Source of the DNA: an uncultured Bacteroidota bacterium
GTDB lineage: Bacteria; Bacteroidota; Rhodothermia; Rhodothermales; Salinibacteraceae
Assembly: GCA_937127285.1 (NCBI GenBank)
Contig: CAKZLV010000117.1
Span: 1-42,767, forward strand
Reading direction: 5' to 3'
Length of the DNA: 42,767 nt
In this document: positions 8,983-17,760 of the stretch, piece by piece
Numbering within the stretch: the stretch's first letter is position 1
How the letters are laid out: every line of letters begins with the position of its first letter
Program-made: the position numbers and the translations under genes
Notes under the pieces: model-generated
The model's database searches: none
Seen by the model: the letters and a program-made list of their open reading frames with translations, nothing else
Told to the model about the DNA's origin: nothing

Positions 8983-11418
8983 GTGCCGGACTCTACCGCA
9001 TCCGTTGACGCTCCTGCCTCCCCCTCCGATGCATCGGGCGCCGGAGACGCCACCTCGTCCAGTTTCATCTACGACATCATCCGAGATGACCTGGAGACGG
9101 GAACGTACGGCGACCGCGTCGTCACCCGGTTCCCTCCGGAGCCGAACGGATACCTGCATCTGGGGCACGCCAAATCGATCGTTCTCAACTTTGGCATCAA
9201 GCAGGACTTCGCCGACCGCGCCGACACGCGCTGCCACCTCCGGTTCGACGATACGAACCCGGAGACCGAGTCGATGGAGTACGTCGAGTCCATCAAGGAC
9301 GCGGTGCGGTGGCTCGGGTACGACTGGGGGGAGCATCTCTACCATGCCTCCGACTACTTCGAGGAATTCTACCAGTTTGCCGTTCGGCTGATCGAGCAGG
9401 GAGATGCCTACGTCGACAGCCTCGACGAGGACGAAATCCGCGAGTACCGGGGCACGGTGAACGAGCCGGGCACCCCGTCTCCGTACCGGGACCGATCCGT
9501 CGAGGAGAACCTGGATCTGTTTCGGCGGATGCGCAAGGGGGAGTTCGACGACGGCGAGCACGTGCTGCGGGCCAAGATCGACATGAGCAGCCCGCACATG
9601 ATCCTGCGCGACCCCCTCCTCTTTCGCATCAAGCACGCCGATCACTACCGGCAGGGCGACGACTGGTGCATCTATCCGATGTACGACTACGCCCATCCGC
9701 TCGAGGATTACCTCGAAGACGTCACGCATTCGCTCTGCACCCTGGAGTTTGACAACAACCGCCGCGTGTACAACTGGGTGCTGGAGCATGTGCTCGACGA
9801 GGACGAGCAGGATGCCCGCCCGCGGCAGTACGAGTTTGCGCGGTTGAACCTCACCTACACCCTGATGAGCAAGCGCAAGCTCGGCCGCCTCGTCGAGGAA
9901 GAGGTCGTCGACGGGTGGGACGACCCGCGCCTGCCCACGCTCTACGGCCTGCGGCGGCGCGGCGTCACGCCGGACGCCATTCGCGCCTTCTGCCGGGAGG
10001 TGGGAGTGACCCGGTCCGAAAGCCGCGTCGAGGTCAGTCAGCTGGAGCACGCCATCCGCGACGACCTCAACTTCAAAGCGCCGCGCGTGATGGCCGTTCT
10101 CGACCCGGTGAAGGTGGTCGTGACGAACTGGGACGACCTTGACGACGTCGACGGAGACGTCGACGCGCTGTCGGTGCCCTGCTGGCCGCGCGAGATGGAT
10201 CGAGACGAAACCCGCACCGTCCCCTTCACCCGCGAGCTCTACATCGACCGGAGCGATTTTCGAGAGGACCCGCCCGACGACTTTTACCGCCTCTCGCCCG
10301 GACGGGAGGTGCGTCTTCGCTCGGCCTACTTCTTCACCTGCGACGAGGTTGTAAAGGACGAGGACGGAACGCTCCTGGAGATTCGGGGCCGGGTCGATCC
10401 GGCGACGCGAGGCGGCGAGGCGCCGGACGGGCGCTCGCCCGACGGAACGATTCACTGGGTGTCGGCCAGCAAGGGGGAACTGATGGAAGCGCGCCTCTAC
10501 GAGCGCCTCTTCGACGTTCCGGATCCGGACGGCGGTGAGGACGACTTCACCGAACACCTCAACCCGGAGTCGCTTCTCGTCCGGCAGGGCGTCATCGAGC
10601 CCAGCGTGCTGCAGGACGACCCGCAGACGCGCTACCAGTTCGAGCGGGTCGGCTACTTCTGGCAGGACCCGGAGGACTCCGATCCGCAGAACGGATCTCT
10701 CATCTTCAACCAGATCGTCCCGCTGCGCGACCGGTGGGCCGACGACGAGCAGCGCCCCAGCCACGAAGAACTGCAGCGGAAGAAGGAACGGAAAGAGAAA
10801 CGGAAGCAGCGCCAGCGCCGGCGGTCCATCGAAAACAAGCGCGACCCGGTCGAGCGGCTCTCCGATGCGCAGGCGGAGCGGTTCGCCCGGTATCGGGACG
10901 AGCTAGACGTTGCGCGCGAAGACGCTGCGGTCCTCGCCGGCGAGGACGACGCGGCTGCCTTTTTCGAGGCGACCGTTCGCTCGCTCGACGGCGACGCCTC
11001 GCCGCAGGCAGCGGCCAACTGGGTGGTCAACGAACTCTTGCGCGCCCTCAAGGATCGCTCGACCGACGAGCTCCCGTTCGGTGCCGATGCCTTCGCCGAC
11101 CTCGTGCGTCTGGTGAGCACGGACGTGATCTCCAACCGGGCTGCGCAGGACGTCTTTGAGGAAATGGTGGAAGAGGGAACCGCTCCGGAAGCCGTCGTCG
11201 AGGCGAACCGCCTCCGCCAGATCGACGACGCCGACGAGCTGGAAGAGGTTGTCAGCGGCGTGATCGAAGATCACCCCGACGAGGTCGAGCGCTACCGGAG
11301 CGGCAAGACGGGCCTCATCGGATTCTTTATGGGGCAGGTCATGCAGTCGACCGGGGGCACCGCCAACCCGGAACTGGCCCGCGAGCTGCTGCAGAAGAAG
11401 CTGGAGGGCGACGGATGA
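8983..11418 (+). CDS. glnS: Glutaminyl-tRNA synthetase with C-terminal YqeY/GatB-tail domain
   Basis: This class I synthetase attaches glutamine to tRNA-Gln. The HIGH-type motif is PPEPNGYLHLGHAKS (residues 51-65) and the KMSKS-type motif is LMSKRKL (about 294-300). GlnRS-specific features include RFDDTNPETE and the anticodon-binding barrels (DFYRLSPGREVRLRSAYFFTCDEVVKDEDG). The normal enzyme ends near residue 590. Here a Lys/Arg-rich linker (QRKKERKEKRKQRQRRRSIENKRD) leads to about 185 more residues (628-811) that look like a YqeY/GatB C-terminal domain: helical, with NWVVNELLRAL, AFADLVRLV, VVEANRLRQIDDADELEEVVSGVIEDHPDEVERYRSGKTGLIGFFMGQVMQ. Such fusions are known from Deinococcus-type GlnRS, where the tail helps bind tRNA. 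The start is GTG at 8983. gltX lies tail to tail downstream. Confidence 0.95.
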   Translation: MPDSTASVDAPASPSDASGAGDATSSSFIYDIIRDDLETGTYGDRVVTRFPPEPNGYLHLGHAKSIVLNFGIKQDFADRADTRCHLRFDDTNPETESMEYVESIKDAVRWLGYDWGEHLYHASDYFEEFYQFAVRLIEQGDAYVDSLDEDEIREYRGTVNEPGTPSPYRDRSVEENLDLFRRMRKGEFDDGEHVLRAKIDMSSPHMILRDPLLFRIKHADHYRQGDDWCIYPMYDYAHPLEDYLEDVTHSLCTLEFDNNRRVYNWVLEHVLDEDEQDARPRQYEFARLNLTYTLMSKRKLGRLVEEEVVDGWDDPRLPTLYGLRRRGVTPDAIRAFCREVGVTRSESRVEVSQLEHAIRDDLNFKAPRVMAVLDPVKVVVTNWDDLDDVDGDVDALSVPCWPREMDRDETRTVPFTRELYIDRSDFREDPPDDFYRLSPGREVRLRSAYFFTCDEVVKDEDGTLLEIRGRVDPATRGGEAPDGRSPDGTIHWVSASKGELMEARLYERLFDVPDPDGGEDDFTEHLNPESLLVRQGVIEPSVLQDDPQTRYQFERVGYFWQDPEDSDPQNGSLIFNQIVPLRDRWADDEQRPSHEELQRKKERKEKRKQRQRRRSIENKRDPVERLSDAQAERFARYRDELDVAREDAAVLAGEDDAAAFFEATVRSLDGDASPQAAANWVVNELLRALKDRSTDELPFGADAFADLVRLVSTDVISNRAAQDVFEEMVEEGTAPEAVVEANRLRQIDDADELEEVVSGVIEDHPDEVERYRSGKTGLIGFFMGQVMQSTGGTANPELARELLQKKLEGDG

Positions 11419-11564
11419 ACGCGGCGCCCCGGCGAGCTCGTCGGGACGGGCCCCGCCGGTTCCGGCACAGGCATACACGGCGGAGCGCTTCCCGGAAATC
11501 CAGAGGATGCCCGAGAAATCCGGGGAAACGGACCGCCGGGACGAGCCGCCGGGTCGAGGACCTG

Positions 11565-11620
11565 AGAGGGGCGAAGCTGGAGGGGCGAAACCGGAGGAGC
11601 GAAACCGGAGGAGCGAAACC
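11565..11620. repeat. 14-bp tandem array x4 between glnS and gltX ends
   Basis: Four 14-bp units have consensus ggaggagcgaaacc (11565, 11579, 11593 and 11607); the last two are identical. The array ends 8 bp from the gltX stop codon. No clear T-tract terminator is visible in this convergent spacer. Confidence 0.85.
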
Positions 11621-11628
11621 GAACGGAC

Positions 11629-13116
11629 CTATCCGAGGCGTTCGGCGGCCGTTCGCATCCGGCGGATGCAGGCGTCGCGGCCGACGCCCACCATCAAGCC
11701 GAAGACGCCCGGGCCGTACGACCGCCCGCTCACGGCGAGACGAGCCGGGTGAATGATCCGCCCCGCACCGACGTCGTGGGCGTCGGCGAGGTCGCGCAGC
11801 TCCCGTTCCACCGTGTCGGTGTCGAAGGCGTCGGCTGCCTCCAGCCGGTCGGCGTAGGCGAGCAGCAGATCGGCGGAGTCGTCCTTCCAGCGCTTCTCGA
11901 CGCCGGCCTCTTCGTACGTCTCCGGGTCTTCGAAGAAGTAGCGGTTGTCGGTGACGATCTCGTGGGCCATCTGCACGCGGTCGAGCGTCAGGTCGATGAT
12001 CTCTTGCAGCGCGTCGTCGGAGGGGGTGTAGCCCTCGGCGGCGGCCACGTCGCGAACGCGTTCGAGGAGCGACGCGTCGTCCTTCTCACGGAGGTGCTGC
12101 TCGTTGATCCAGCGCAGCTTGTCGGCGTCGAACTGCGTACCGCTCGAACCGACCCGGTCCAGACTGAAGGCATCGACCAGCTCGTCCAGCGAGAAGAGCT
12201 CCCGGTCGTCGCCCGGGTGCCAGCCCAGGAGCGCGAGGTAGTTCACCAGCGCTTCCGGCTCGTAGCCCGCCTCCTTGTAGTCGGTGACGAACACCGGGAT
12301 GCCCATTTCGTCGGCGTCCCGCTTCGACAGCTTTCCGCCGTTCGGGCTGAGGATGAGCGGCAGGTGAGCGAGCGTGGGCACGTCCCACCCGAAGGCCCGG
12401 TACATGAGGATGTGCTTCGGGGTCGAGGACAGCCATTCCTCCCCGCGGATGACGTGGGAGATCTCCATGCGGTGGTCGTCCACCACGTTGGCGAGATGGT
12501 ACGTGGGCATGCCGTCCGACTTCAGGAGGACCTGGTCGTCCAGGCCCGAGGCGTCGAACGACACGTGGCCGCGCACCTCATCCTCGAAGTGGATTTTTTC
12601 GCCCTGCGGCACCTTCAGCCGGATGACGTACTCGGCACCGGCATCGAGGAGTTCGTCCACCTTCGCGTCGGAGAGCGTCAGCGAGTTGCGCATCTCCGTT
12701 CGCGTCTGGGCGTCGTACTTCGGGTTCGGGTTTTCCTCCGTCGCCAAAGACGCCCGCATGGCGTCGAGTTCGTCCTCGGTATCGAACGCGTAGTAGGCGT
12801 GTCCGTCCTCGACGAGTTGTTCGGCGTAGGTGCGATAGGCCTCTTTGCGCTCAGACTGGTAGTAGGGCGCGTGGGGGCCGCCGGCGTCGGGACCTTCGTC
12901 GATGTCGAGGCCGGTCCACTCCAGCGCCTCGCGAATGTCTTCCTCCGCCGCGTCGACGTAGCGGGCTCGGTCGGTGTCTTCGATCCGTAGAATGAACGCC
13001 CCGTCGTGCTTTCGAGCGAAGCAGTAGTTGTACAAGGCCGTGCGCAACCCGCCGATGTGAAGCAGGCCGGTCGGGCTGGGAGCAAATCGTACGCGAACGG
13101 GAGAGTCCGTCGCCAT
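11629..13116 (-). CDS. gltX: Glutamyl-tRNA synthetase
   Basis: This discriminating-type class I synthetase charges tRNA-Glu. The HIGH-type motif is [21 protein letters not shown] at residues 9-29, and the KMSKS-type motif is [10 protein letters not shown]. The segments [38 protein letters not shown] and [16 protein letters not shown] are typical. Length (495 residues) is normal for bacterial GltX. The ATG at 13116 gives the standard N-terminus; it has no Shine-Dalgarno but a pyrimidine-rich leader (ccaccgagccctccttccct). Because a full GlnRS is encoded next door, this enzyme need not misacylate tRNA-Gln; I infer Glu-specific charging. It lies tail to tail with glnS and downstream of sbcC. Confidence 0.96.
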   Translation of the reverse strand: MATDSPVRVRFAPSPTGLLHIGGLRTALYNYCFARKHDGAFILRIEDTDRARYVDAAEEDIREALEWTGLDIDEGPDAGGPHAPYYQSERKEAYRTYAEQLVEDGHAYYAFDTEDELDAMRASLATEENPNPKYDAQTRTEMRNSLTLSDAKVDELLDAGAEYVIRLKVPQGEKIHFEDEVRGHVSFDASGLDDQVLLKSDGMPTYHLANVVDDHRMEISHVIRGEEWLSSTPKHILMYRAFGWDVPTLAHLPLILSPNGGKLSKRDADEMGIPVFVTDYKEAGYEPEALVNYLALLGWHPGDDRELFSLDELVDAFSLDRVGSSGTQFDADKLRWINEQHLREKDDASLLERVRDVAAAEGYTPSDDALQEIIDLTLDRVQMAHEIVTDNRYFFEDPETYEEAGVEKRWKDDSADLLLAYADRLEAADAFDTDTVERELRDLADAHDVGAGRIIHPARLAVSGRSYGPGVFGLMVGVGRDACIRRMRTAAERLG

Positions 13117-13451
13117 AGGGAAGGAGGGCTCGGTGGAAAAGGAATGCGTCGGTGAGACAACGTAGGACCCCGCTCCGATGCAGTTCCGGGGGCGAGGTTC
13201 GGACGCCGGGTTTTCCCGTACACCTAACGTTCCGGAGGTGTCGGCGACGCACGGGTGGCTCTCCGGCGCCTGCCCCCGGCGCCGCCGGAGGGGAAGCGAC
13301 CGCTCCGTACCGGGGCTGCGGAACGCGAGGATCGCGTCGGCCGACGGGGCAGGCGGGGGCAGACGGGCCTCCCCGTGCGGTCGACGGGCGGTCGGCAGGC
13401 GGATCTGCGTGGGAATCTACGTGGAGCTCTACGTGGGATCTGCGTGGGAGT
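13117..13451. other. Spacer between sbcC and gltX
   Basis: No gene is visible. The left part is the gltX leader (pyrimidine-rich on the minus strand). An 'aacgttaggtgtacg' segment around 13220-13235 on the minus strand is the most AT-rich point and may be the gltX promoter. The right end is the 12-bp array that overlaps the end of sbcC. Confidence 0.5.
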
Positions 13452-13460
13452 CTACGTCCC
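13401..13460. repeat. 12-bp tandem array x5 overlapping the sbcC stop
   Basis: Five 12-bp units of the type g[ga]atct[ag]cgtgg run from 13401 to 13460. The sbcC TAG (13452-13454) lies inside the last unit, so the final codons of sbcC are part of the array. Confidence 0.8.
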
Positions 13461-16400
13461 GACCACGTCGAAGGAGGAGCCGGTGACGGGATCCTTCTCC
13501 ACCTCGATCCGCACCGGAAAGGCCTGCTTCAGGCGCTCCAGGTGGGTGATAACGAGAATCTTGGAGAAGTCGTCGCGGATGGTTTGAATGGAGTCGACCA
13601 GCCGCTCAATTCCCTGCTCGTCCTGCGTACCGAACCCCTCGTCGATGACGAGCGTCCGCACCCGCACGCCGCTCCGTTCGGCCAGGAGCTGAGCAAGCGC
13701 AATTCGCAGCGCAAAGTTGACGCGGAAGCTCTCTCCCCCGGAGAAGGTTTCGTACGGGCGAGCCACTCCCTGCTCGTCCGTGATCACGATCTCGAGCGTC
13801 TCTTTCGTCCCCCCGCTCTTTTTTTCTTTCAGCGTCTCGAGGCGCACGTGCATCTTGCCGTTGGTGAGGCGATCGAGCAGCACGTTGGCCCGCTCTTCGA
13901 TTTCCGGAAGGGTTTCCTCGATGATGAGAGACGGGATGCCGTTTTTCCCGAAGGCGCTGCGCAGATGGTCGTACACGGTTCGGCGGTGCGAGGCGTCGCT
14001 GCGTCGTTCTCGCGCCGTCTTCAGGGCGGCTCGGTCTTTCTCCGCCTGGTCGAGCCGCTCCGTAAGCTGGCCGAGCGTCTTCTGCAGTTCGTTCAGTTCG
14101 CCTTCTGCCTCCTGCACCGCCTCGGCCTTCGCCGCGCGCTTCTCTTGAAGGTCGTCTTTCTTCGTCAGTGCTGCCCGAAGCGACTGCAGGGTTTCCTCTT
14201 TGTCGGCCTTCCGCGTGCGGGCCTCGTTGATCCGCTCGGTAAGCGACTCGCGCTGCGCCTTCCAGTCCTCTCGGTTGTTCTGCGCGTTGACCAGGTCCTT
14301 CATCTTCGCGCCGGCGTCCTTCAGGTCGTGCAGCTGCCGGCGCACCGTCTGAAACCGGTCAGGGTCGAACCCGATCTGGTCGAGCTGCGAGCGCAGGCTA
14401 TCGATCTGGTCGGGCAGGTCTCCGAAGGCGGATCCGTCGTCGAGCTTCTTTCGGAGGCGGGCAATGTGGGTTTCGTGCTGGTTGATCTTCCGCTTCAACT
14501 CCGTGCGCCGCCCCTCGAGCTCCTCCAAGTCGCGCAGCCGGTCTCGGTACCGATCCACCTGGGCGGCCTGGTTTTGAACGGACTCGAACTCGGCGGCGTC
14601 GAACGAGAGGTCGTTCAGGCGCTTCTTGAGGGCTTGGCGCTGCCGTCGCTTGTCCTGCCCGTACGTTTTCTCGGAGAGGGTTTGCTGGAGCGCCTCCGCC
14701 TGCTCGCGGTGCGCCTCCAGGGTCTCGGCGGTCTCTTGCGCCGCCCGGAGCTGCTCGCGCAGCGTCGCCAGCTGTTCCGGCACCGCGGCCAGAGCGTCCC
14801 GCTCCTCCCGCACCGACTGGTAGCGCTCGCGAAGCGCGGCGCGACGGCTGCGCTTTTCTTCGATCGCCGATCGTCCCTGCCGAATGGATCGCTCGAGGTC
14901 GCTGATGGATTGCTGCAACCGGTCGGCCACGTCCTGCCGGTGCGACGGCGTAAGCTCCGTCCCGCAGGTCGGGCACACGCCGCCGTCAACCGTGCCGAGG
15001 CGGTCGAGCTTCTCGCGCTGCCGCTCCAGTTCCTCGGCACGGGCCTCGACGAGCCCGGAGCGCTCCTGCAGGGCCTGCGACACGCGCTTGCCCCGCGCCT
15101 CAATCTCCTGAAGCGTCTCGTCCAGCTGCGCGCGGCGGGCGTTCTGGTCTTCAAGCGCCTCGATCTTGTCCTTCAGGTCGTCGATCGAGGCGGCCGCCTT
15201 TGCCTCCGTCTGGATCTGCGACCGCAGAGCCTCCAGCTCGCCCTTGAGCTCTTGTCGGCGACCGACGAGGGCCTGCTCGATCTCGGTGATCTTCTCTTTG
15301 AGCGCCTGCCGCTTCTCCCGCACGGCGGCCATCTCGTTCCCGGTCTGCCGGGCCGCCAGCGCCTGCTTGAGCTTCTTCTGGACGCTGCTGCGCTGGGCAA
15401 GGCGAGACGTGATGTCGCTGAGCGTCTGCTCGAAGTTGTTCTTCTCGACCTTGAGCCGATCGAGCTTCTTCTCCAGATCGTTCTTCTGCTGCTGCAACTG
15501 GTTTTCCTTCTGCTCGATCTGCTTCTCCACCCCCCGGTGCAGGTCGCGCTTTTCATCGAGCGTATTTCGCTCTTCCAGGAGCGCCTCGTACCGGTCGTAC
15601 GCCTCCTGGATGGCATCGCGGCGGTCGATCAACTCCTCCGCATCGGCGATGCGCTCGTCGAGCGATGCCCGCTCCTCCCGGTGCTTCTCGATGCGCCGCT
15701 CTAGCTGCTCGATGGCGGTCTGCGTCGCCTTCGCCTCGCGCGCCTTCGCCTCCAGGTCGGCCAGTCGCTCCGTCAGCTCGGTTTCCTCCTCGCGCAGCGA
15801 CGCCAACCGCTCGCGAACCGACGCCGCGGCCGCCTGCGTCTCCGCGCGCTGGCGCTTCCAGTCCGCCACGTCGCTGAGCGCGTCTTCCAGCCGCTCGATC
15901 TCAGCGTCGGCCCGCTGCACGTCGTCCTTAGCCGCCCGCCAACGGCGGCGCGCCTTCCGCGCCAGCTGTTCGTAGCGCCCCAGATTCAGAACGTTGACGA
16001 GGATTTCCTTGCGCTGGCTCGGACTCTTCTTCGTGAACTCGTCCGAGCGCCCCTGCAGGAGGAAGGCCGAGTTGATGAAGGTATCGTACGTGAGGCCGAT
16101 CGTGTCCTCGATTCGCTGCTGGGTCTCGCGCTGCGTCGAGCCTGTGAGCGGGCGATAAGCCTCTCCGTTCGGCTCGTAGAGCTGGAACTCGAGTGCCGAC
16201 GAGGTGGTCTTGCCGGTCGACGACCGCTGAAACGACCGGGTGACGCGGTAGCGCTCCCCTTCCAGATCGAAGGTGAAGGTTACCTCCATGTGGCGCGTGC
16301 CGATGCGGATGAGCTCGTCATCCGGCTTGCGCTTGCCGCTGGATTTTCGGGCCTCCCCCCAGACGGACCACGTCATGGCGTCCAGCAGGGCACTCTTGCC

Positions 16401-16511
16401 CTGCCCGTTGCGGCCGGAGAGGCAGGCGACGTCGAAGTCGTCGAAGTCAAGAGGCGGCGCGTCGGTACCGTAGCTGAGAAAGTTTTGGAGCTCCAGTCGA
16501 ACTGGAACCAT
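13452..16511 (-). CDS. sbcC: SbcC/Rad50-type SMC-like nuclease ATPase
   Basis: This is the large ATPase subunit of the SbcCD (Mre11-Rad50-like) complex, which cleaves DNA hairpins and processes blocked ends. The track ORF starts at 16616, but the ATG at 16511 (MVPVRLELQNFLSYG) gives the canonical N-terminus and a 1019-residue protein. Visible in order: Walker A LSGRNGQGKSALLDAMTWSVWGEAR (about 32-40), FINSAFLLQGRSDEFTKKSPSQRKEIL, a long coiled coil rich in Glu/Arg/Gln, the zinc hook VCPTCGTEL near residue 512, a second coiled coil, the signature FSGGESFRVNFALRIAL near 920, and Walker B LVIDEGFGTQDEQG near 960. All parts of a working enzyme are present. No sbcD partner is in the window; an unrecognised 143-residue gene sits just upstream. 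Confidence 0.95.
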   Translation of the reverse strand: MVPVRLELQNFLSYGTDAPPLDFDDFDVACLSGRNGQGKSALLDAMTWSVWGEARKSSGKRKPDDELIRIGTRHMEVTFTFDLEGERYRVTRSFQRSSTGKTTSSALEFQLYEPNGEAYRPLTGSTQRETQQRIEDTIGLTYDTFINSAFLLQGRSDEFTKKSPSQRKEILVNVLNLGRYEQLARKARRRWRAAKDDVQRADAEIERLEDALSDVADWKRQRAETQAAAASVRERLASLREEETELTERLADLEAKAREAKATQTAIEQLERRIEKHREERASLDERIADAEELIDRRDAIQEAYDRYEALLEERNTLDEKRDLHRGVEKQIEQKENQLQQQKNDLEKKLDRLKVEKNNFEQTLSDITSRLAQRSSVQKKLKQALAARQTGNEMAAVREKRQALKEKITEIEQALVGRRQELKGELEALRSQIQTEAKAAASIDDLKDKIEALEDQNARRAQLDETLQEIEARGKRVSQALQERSGLVEARAEELERQREKLDRLGTVDGGVCPTCGTELTPSHRQDVADRLQQSISDLERSIRQGRSAIEEKRSRRAALRERYQSVREERDALAAVPEQLATLREQLRAAQETAETLEAHREQAEALQQTLSEKTYGQDKRRQRQALKKRLNDLSFDAAEFESVQNQAAQVDRYRDRLRDLEELEGRRTELKRKINQHETHIARLRKKLDDGSAFGDLPDQIDSLRSQLDQIGFDPDRFQTVRRQLHDLKDAGAKMKDLVNAQNNREDWKAQRESLTERINEARTRKADKEETLQSLRAALTKKDDLQEKRAAKAEAVQEAEGELNELQKTLGQLTERLDQAEKDRAALKTARERRSDASHRRTVYDHLRSAFGKNGIPSLIIEETLPEIEERANVLLDRLTNGKMHVRLETLKEKKSGGTKETLEIVITDEQGVARPYETFSGGESFRVNFALRIALAQLLAERSGVRVRTLVIDEGFGTQDEQGIERLVDSIQTIRDDFSKILVITHLERLKQAFPVRIEVEKDPVTGSSFDVVGT

Positions 16512-16524
16512 GCGTTCGCTCGGT

Positions 16525-16620
16525 CGGATCTGCGGGAGGACGGAGGGCCCTGCCATCGGCAGAGCCGGATGTGTACGACACATGTGCCTAAACGACCGCC
16601 TGCAGATCCGGTTCAACCGA
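16525..16620 (-). other. Long inverted repeat in the sbcC leader
   Basis: A 9-bp perfect inverted repeat (cggatctgc at 16525-16533; gcagatccg at 16612-16620) encloses about 78 nt that themselves hold small palindromes (tgcc-atc-ggca, gtgt-acg-acac, cacatgtg). It lies just upstream of the sbcC ATG on the transcribed strand, so it could fold in the sbcC leader RNA. The function is unknown. Confidence 0.35.
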
Positions 16621-16641
16621 GGCGGACGGATCCCCGTCGCC
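16621..16641 (-). other. GC hairpin after the 143-aa gene, no U-tract
   Basis: The arms ggcg(g)acgg and ccgtcgcc form an 8-bp stem with one bulged G and a 4-nt loop. It lies 28 nt beyond the stop of the 143-residue gene in its direction of transcription. No T-run follows. Confidence 0.4.
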
Positions 16642-16668
16642 GGCCCCTCCGCGGGCGGTCCGTCGATG

Positions 16669-17100
16669 CTACTTGAACTCGATGGGGGTGACGCTCACGG
16701 TCAGGTTGAGGTCTTCATCCAGATTCTGGCGGCCGAGGTAGTCCAGGAGGAGCGCCTCGGCATCGTCGGCAATCTCGGCTCGCTCCGGGGCATCCACGGC
16801 TGCATTGACCGCGGCGAGGTCGCTCTCGTCTCCCTCCACCGTGAGGTCCCCGACGATCCGCTCACGGGGAGCGCCGGGCACACGGTCGTCGATGAGTTCG
16901 AGATCGGTGGAGACGGCGACCCCGTCGATATCGTGATCCGAGAAAATCGCCGTCGTCTTGCGATCGATCATCTGCCGGATTTCGGTTGCGAGGTCGGGGT
17001 GCAGATTTCGGTTGCTGCGCATGGCCCCGCGAACCGAGTCGGCATCGGTGTCGGCGGTGAAGTGGACGTCGATGGTGATGCTGCTGCCTACAACGGCCAT
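16669..17100 (-). CDS. Hypothetical 143-residue protein upstream of sbcC
   Basis: I do not recognise this protein. It is acidic, has no signal peptide or membrane segment, and has no cysteine. It begins with a strand-like SSITIDVHFTADTDADSVRGAMRSN, has a middle segment KTTAIFSDHDIDGVAVSTDLELIDD and ends with a strand-like LNLTVSVTPIEFK. The pattern suggests a small cytoplasmic alpha/beta fold. Coding character is supported by an unbroken frame, halophile-like composition (many Asp) and a position directly upstream of sbcC on the same strand with 157 bp between. A role with SbcC is possible from context only. It does not resemble SbcD, which is larger and has metallophosphatase motifs. Confidence 0.7.
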   Translation of the reverse strand: MAVVGSSITIDVHFTADTDADSVRGAMRSNRNLHPDLATEIRQMIDRKTTAIFSDHDIDGVAVSTDLELIDDRVPGAPRERIVGDLTVEGDESDLAAVNAAVDAPERAEIADDAEALLLDYLGRQNLDEDLNLTVSVTPIEFK

Positions 17101-17760
17101 GTGCGGTTGTACGGCTGTGAGGGAAAAGCGGCTTCGTTTCGCGGAGGATGGCGGGCGCTAGAGGATGGCGGGCACGGGCGATGCACCGGGCCCAGGGACA
17201 AGGCAATCCTCCGGGTCGGTCCCGTCGCAACCCGCATGATGGTTTGGGGCGCCCCGCGCTCTACGGAGCGGATCGTCCCGACTTTTTGCCTCTACACCTC
17301 TCCACTACCCGTAAGGATGCGACCGGCGAGTGATCTACGAACCGCGGGGATGAAAAAGATTTTTGTCATTTGTCTTCCCCATGAAGCCTCCCTGATTCCG
17401 ACGCCTTCTCGGGGGCCTTCTCGGGGAGAACCGCCGGACTGCCGTCCACGCGGGGTGAGACCGTTCAGTTTAGCGCCCCGGCGAGGAGGGTTGCGGGGAG
17501 CACGAGCTAACGCGTGGGGGGCGGTGAATGCCCGTCCTCCAGGCTTCGCCGGCGCTTTCGGTCGGCGAGGTGTCGAGGTCGGGCACGGGAGCCGGCCGCT
17601 TCCTGCGGTCTAATAACGGGACACGAAGAGACTTTGCAATAACGGACCTTGTCGGAGCCTTTCCGTGAACATTGTGTATCGTCCTTCCCCGGCCGCCGCT
17701 TCCCGCGGGGTCGGCCTTCCCGTCGCTCCTCCTTCCTCCTCTGTCCTCCTCCCCCCTCCC
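17101..17760. other. 660-bp divergent spacer with an AT-rich island
   Basis: This region lies between the minus-strand 143-residue gene and the plus-strand R2lox gene. An AT-rich island near 17345-17400 contains the imperfect palindrome atgaaaaagatttttgtcat. Two 12-bp copies (ccttctcggggg) follow at 17404-17427. The 8-mer aataacgg occurs twice (17612-17619 and 17638-17645, 26 bp apart) in the probable R2lox promoter. The last 60 bp before the ATG are a C/T tract. The ORF from 17350 (MKKIFVICLPH..) turns into Arg/Gly/Pro-rich translation after ten codons and I do not call it a gene. Confidence 0.55.

Noticed and set aside
8965-10764. 599-residue minus-strand ORF opposite glnS
   Set aside because: This is another shadow frame; the opposite strand has complete GlnRS motifs. 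The same reasoning applies to long ORFs opposite the CBS gene (26839-29313), dnaK (40478-42712) and sbcC (13152-15704, plus strand).
13400-16534. 10-mer cggatctgcg at both ends of sbcC, as possible flanking repeats of a mobile segment
   Set aside because: The match is short, one copy belongs to a local 12-bp array, and there is no transposase or target-site duplication.
17350-17613. Small ORF starting MKKIFVICLPH
   Set aside because: Only the first ten codons look protein-like, because they lie in the AT-rich island. The remainder is Arg/Gly/Pro-rich spacer translation and includes a 12-bp repeat.
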